Part shown: one piece after another, positions 8,178 to 8,411 of the stretch
Layout of the letters: each line of letters begins with the position of its first letter
How positions within the stretch are numbered: position 1 is the stretch's first letter
Assembly: GCA_003575245.1 (NCBI GenBank)
Contig: NMQN01000161.1
Location: 1-8,411 of the forward strand
Direction: 5' to 3'
Source: Candidatus Atribacteria bacterium 1244-E10-H5-B2
GTDB lineage: Bacteria > Atribacterota > JS1 > SB-45 > 34-128
Length of the DNA stretch: 8,411 nucleotides
Notes under the pieces: model-generated
Databases searched by the model: none
The model's input: the letters and a program-made list of their open reading frames with translations, nothing else
Told to the model about the DNA's origin: nothing
Position numbers and translations under genes: made by a program

Positions 8178-8201
8178 TAGGCACGATGCATCGTGTCCCT
8201 A
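8178..8201. repeat. Palindrome 2 with core CACGATGCATCGTG (REP-like)
   Basis: A perfect 14-bp palindromic core at 8182-8195 is extended by imperfect arms (TAGG on the left, TCCCTA on the right, pairable with small bulges). On the minus strand it begins GTAGGGACACGATG, which resembles a GTAGGGGCACGATGCATCGTG-type intergenic repeat I recall from several genomes; no search could be run here. It lies 11 nt from palindrome 1 and would form a strong cruciform or RNA hairpin in either direction. Confidence 0.6.
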
Positions 8202-8219
8202 CTCCTGACTTCTAATTTC

Positions 8220-8268
8220 TATATTACTATCTCTTTACTATATACTCAATACTATATACTATATACTA
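8220..8268. repeat. Degenerate heptamer tandem repeat, TATACTA type
   Basis: Seven units in one 7-nt register. The last two (8255-8261 and 8262-8268) are exact TATACTA, AATACTA and TATACTC precede them, and then come TTTACTA, CTATCTC and TATATTA. Seen another way, TACTATATACT occurs three times, at 8236, 8250 and 8257, with steps of 14 and 7. It lies just downstream of the fhs stop codon on the minus strand. Confidence 0.55.
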
Positions 8269-8295
8269 GTGTTATGCTATTCACTAAAGACTAAT

Positions 8296-8411
8296 CTAGA
8301 ACAATCCCACTGTATTCCCTTCCTCATCAATATCTACTTTAGTAGATGCCGGAACAGAAGGTAATCCTGGCATAGTCATCATGGTTCCCAAAAGGGGATA
8401 GAGGAATCCTG
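8296..8411 (-). CDS. fhs: Formate--tetrahydrofolate ligase, C-terminal 37 residues (cut by window end)
   Basis: ATP-dependent ligation of formate to THF, giving 10-formyl-THF; cytosolic. Only the C-terminus is present. It reads [17 protein letters not shown] followed by [20 protein letters not shown] and stop TAG (8296-8298). The MTMPGLP block and the terminal GLF are the conserved end of the family; the synthetase end of animal C1-THF synthase has the same pattern (PLVGTMSTMPGLP and a GLF end). The rest of the gene would lie beyond 8411 on the minus strand. Being co-directional with the glycine cleavage operon fits a shared one-carbon role, though a 408-nt spacer separates them. The call rests on 37 residues. 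Confidence 0.88.
   Translation of the reverse strand, partial: GFLYPLLGTMMTMPGLPSVPASTKVDIDEEGNTVGLF

Larger units (their letters stand above)
7888..8295. other. Long non-coding spacer between fhs and gcvH, repeat mosaic
   Basis: 408 nt without a plausible gene on either strand, in a window where the neighbouring operon genes are 10-20 nt apart. From the gcvH side it contains the gcvH SD, the promoter with its palindrome, a plain AT-rich stretch, a degenerate 7-bp repeat tract (8010-8044), a degenerate 8-bp tract (8057-8129), two palindromes of higher GC content (8151-8170 and 8178-8201), and a second 7-bp tract (8220-8268). No glycine riboswitch core and no strong fhs terminator were found; the best stem near the fhs stop is a 5-bp TAGTG/CACTA pair (8267-8271 and 8282-8286) without a U-run. 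Confidence 0.7.

Noticed and set aside
8010..8268. CRISPR array
   Set aside because: Repeat units are 7-8 nt and degenerate, with no 25-37-nt conserved repeats, no spacers of uniform length and no cas genes.

Overview
This window comes from an AT-rich bacterial chromosome. The coding sequences are rich in Lys, Ile and Glu, the spacers are extremely AT-rich, and every complete gene has a clear Shine-Dalgarno (SD) site. A split two-subunit P-protein (GcvPA plus GcvPB), a Thermotoga-like GcvT, a formate-tetrahydrofolate ligase and a Na+-coupled Ala/Gly carrier fit an anaerobic low-GC lineage such as Atribacterota, Thermotogota or Firmicutes. The sequence alone does not settle the phylum, and no rRNA, tRNA, IS element, phage gene or CRISPR array is visible.

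Layout: groEL (31-1665) is the only gene on the + strand. It meets the minus-strand genes at 1666-1821, a convergent spacer with two strong hairpin terminators, both of which look usable in either direction. Everything else reads on the minus strand. In transcription order this is the 3' end of fhs (8411-8296), a 408-nt non-coding spacer, the tight gcvH-gcvPA-gcvPB-gcvT operon (7887-3485), a 301-nt leader, and an AGCS-family sodium:alanine/glycine symporter (3183-1822).

How they work together: AgcS would bring in glycine or alanine. P-protein (PA/PB), H-protein and T-protein decarboxylate glycine and load its second carbon onto tetrahydrofolate as methylene-THF. Fhs interconverts formate/ATP and formyl-THF at the other end of the folate one-carbon branch. 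The set could run oxidatively (glycine catabolism) or reductively (formate plus CO2 to glycine). The L-protein (lpd), lipoate enzymes and folD are not in the window.

The two long spacers hold the least ordinary sequence. The agcS leader has a plausible -10 box, a 7-codon mini-ORF with a good SD, and a 12-nt full-length SD match that has no start codon after it. The fhs-gcvH spacer is a mosaic of degenerate 7-bp and 8-bp tandem repeats around two GC-richer palindromes that resemble dispersed REP-like elements. The coding genes themselves are well-known families. I see no convincing novel protein system here, and the candidates for something undescribed are these two non-coding regions.
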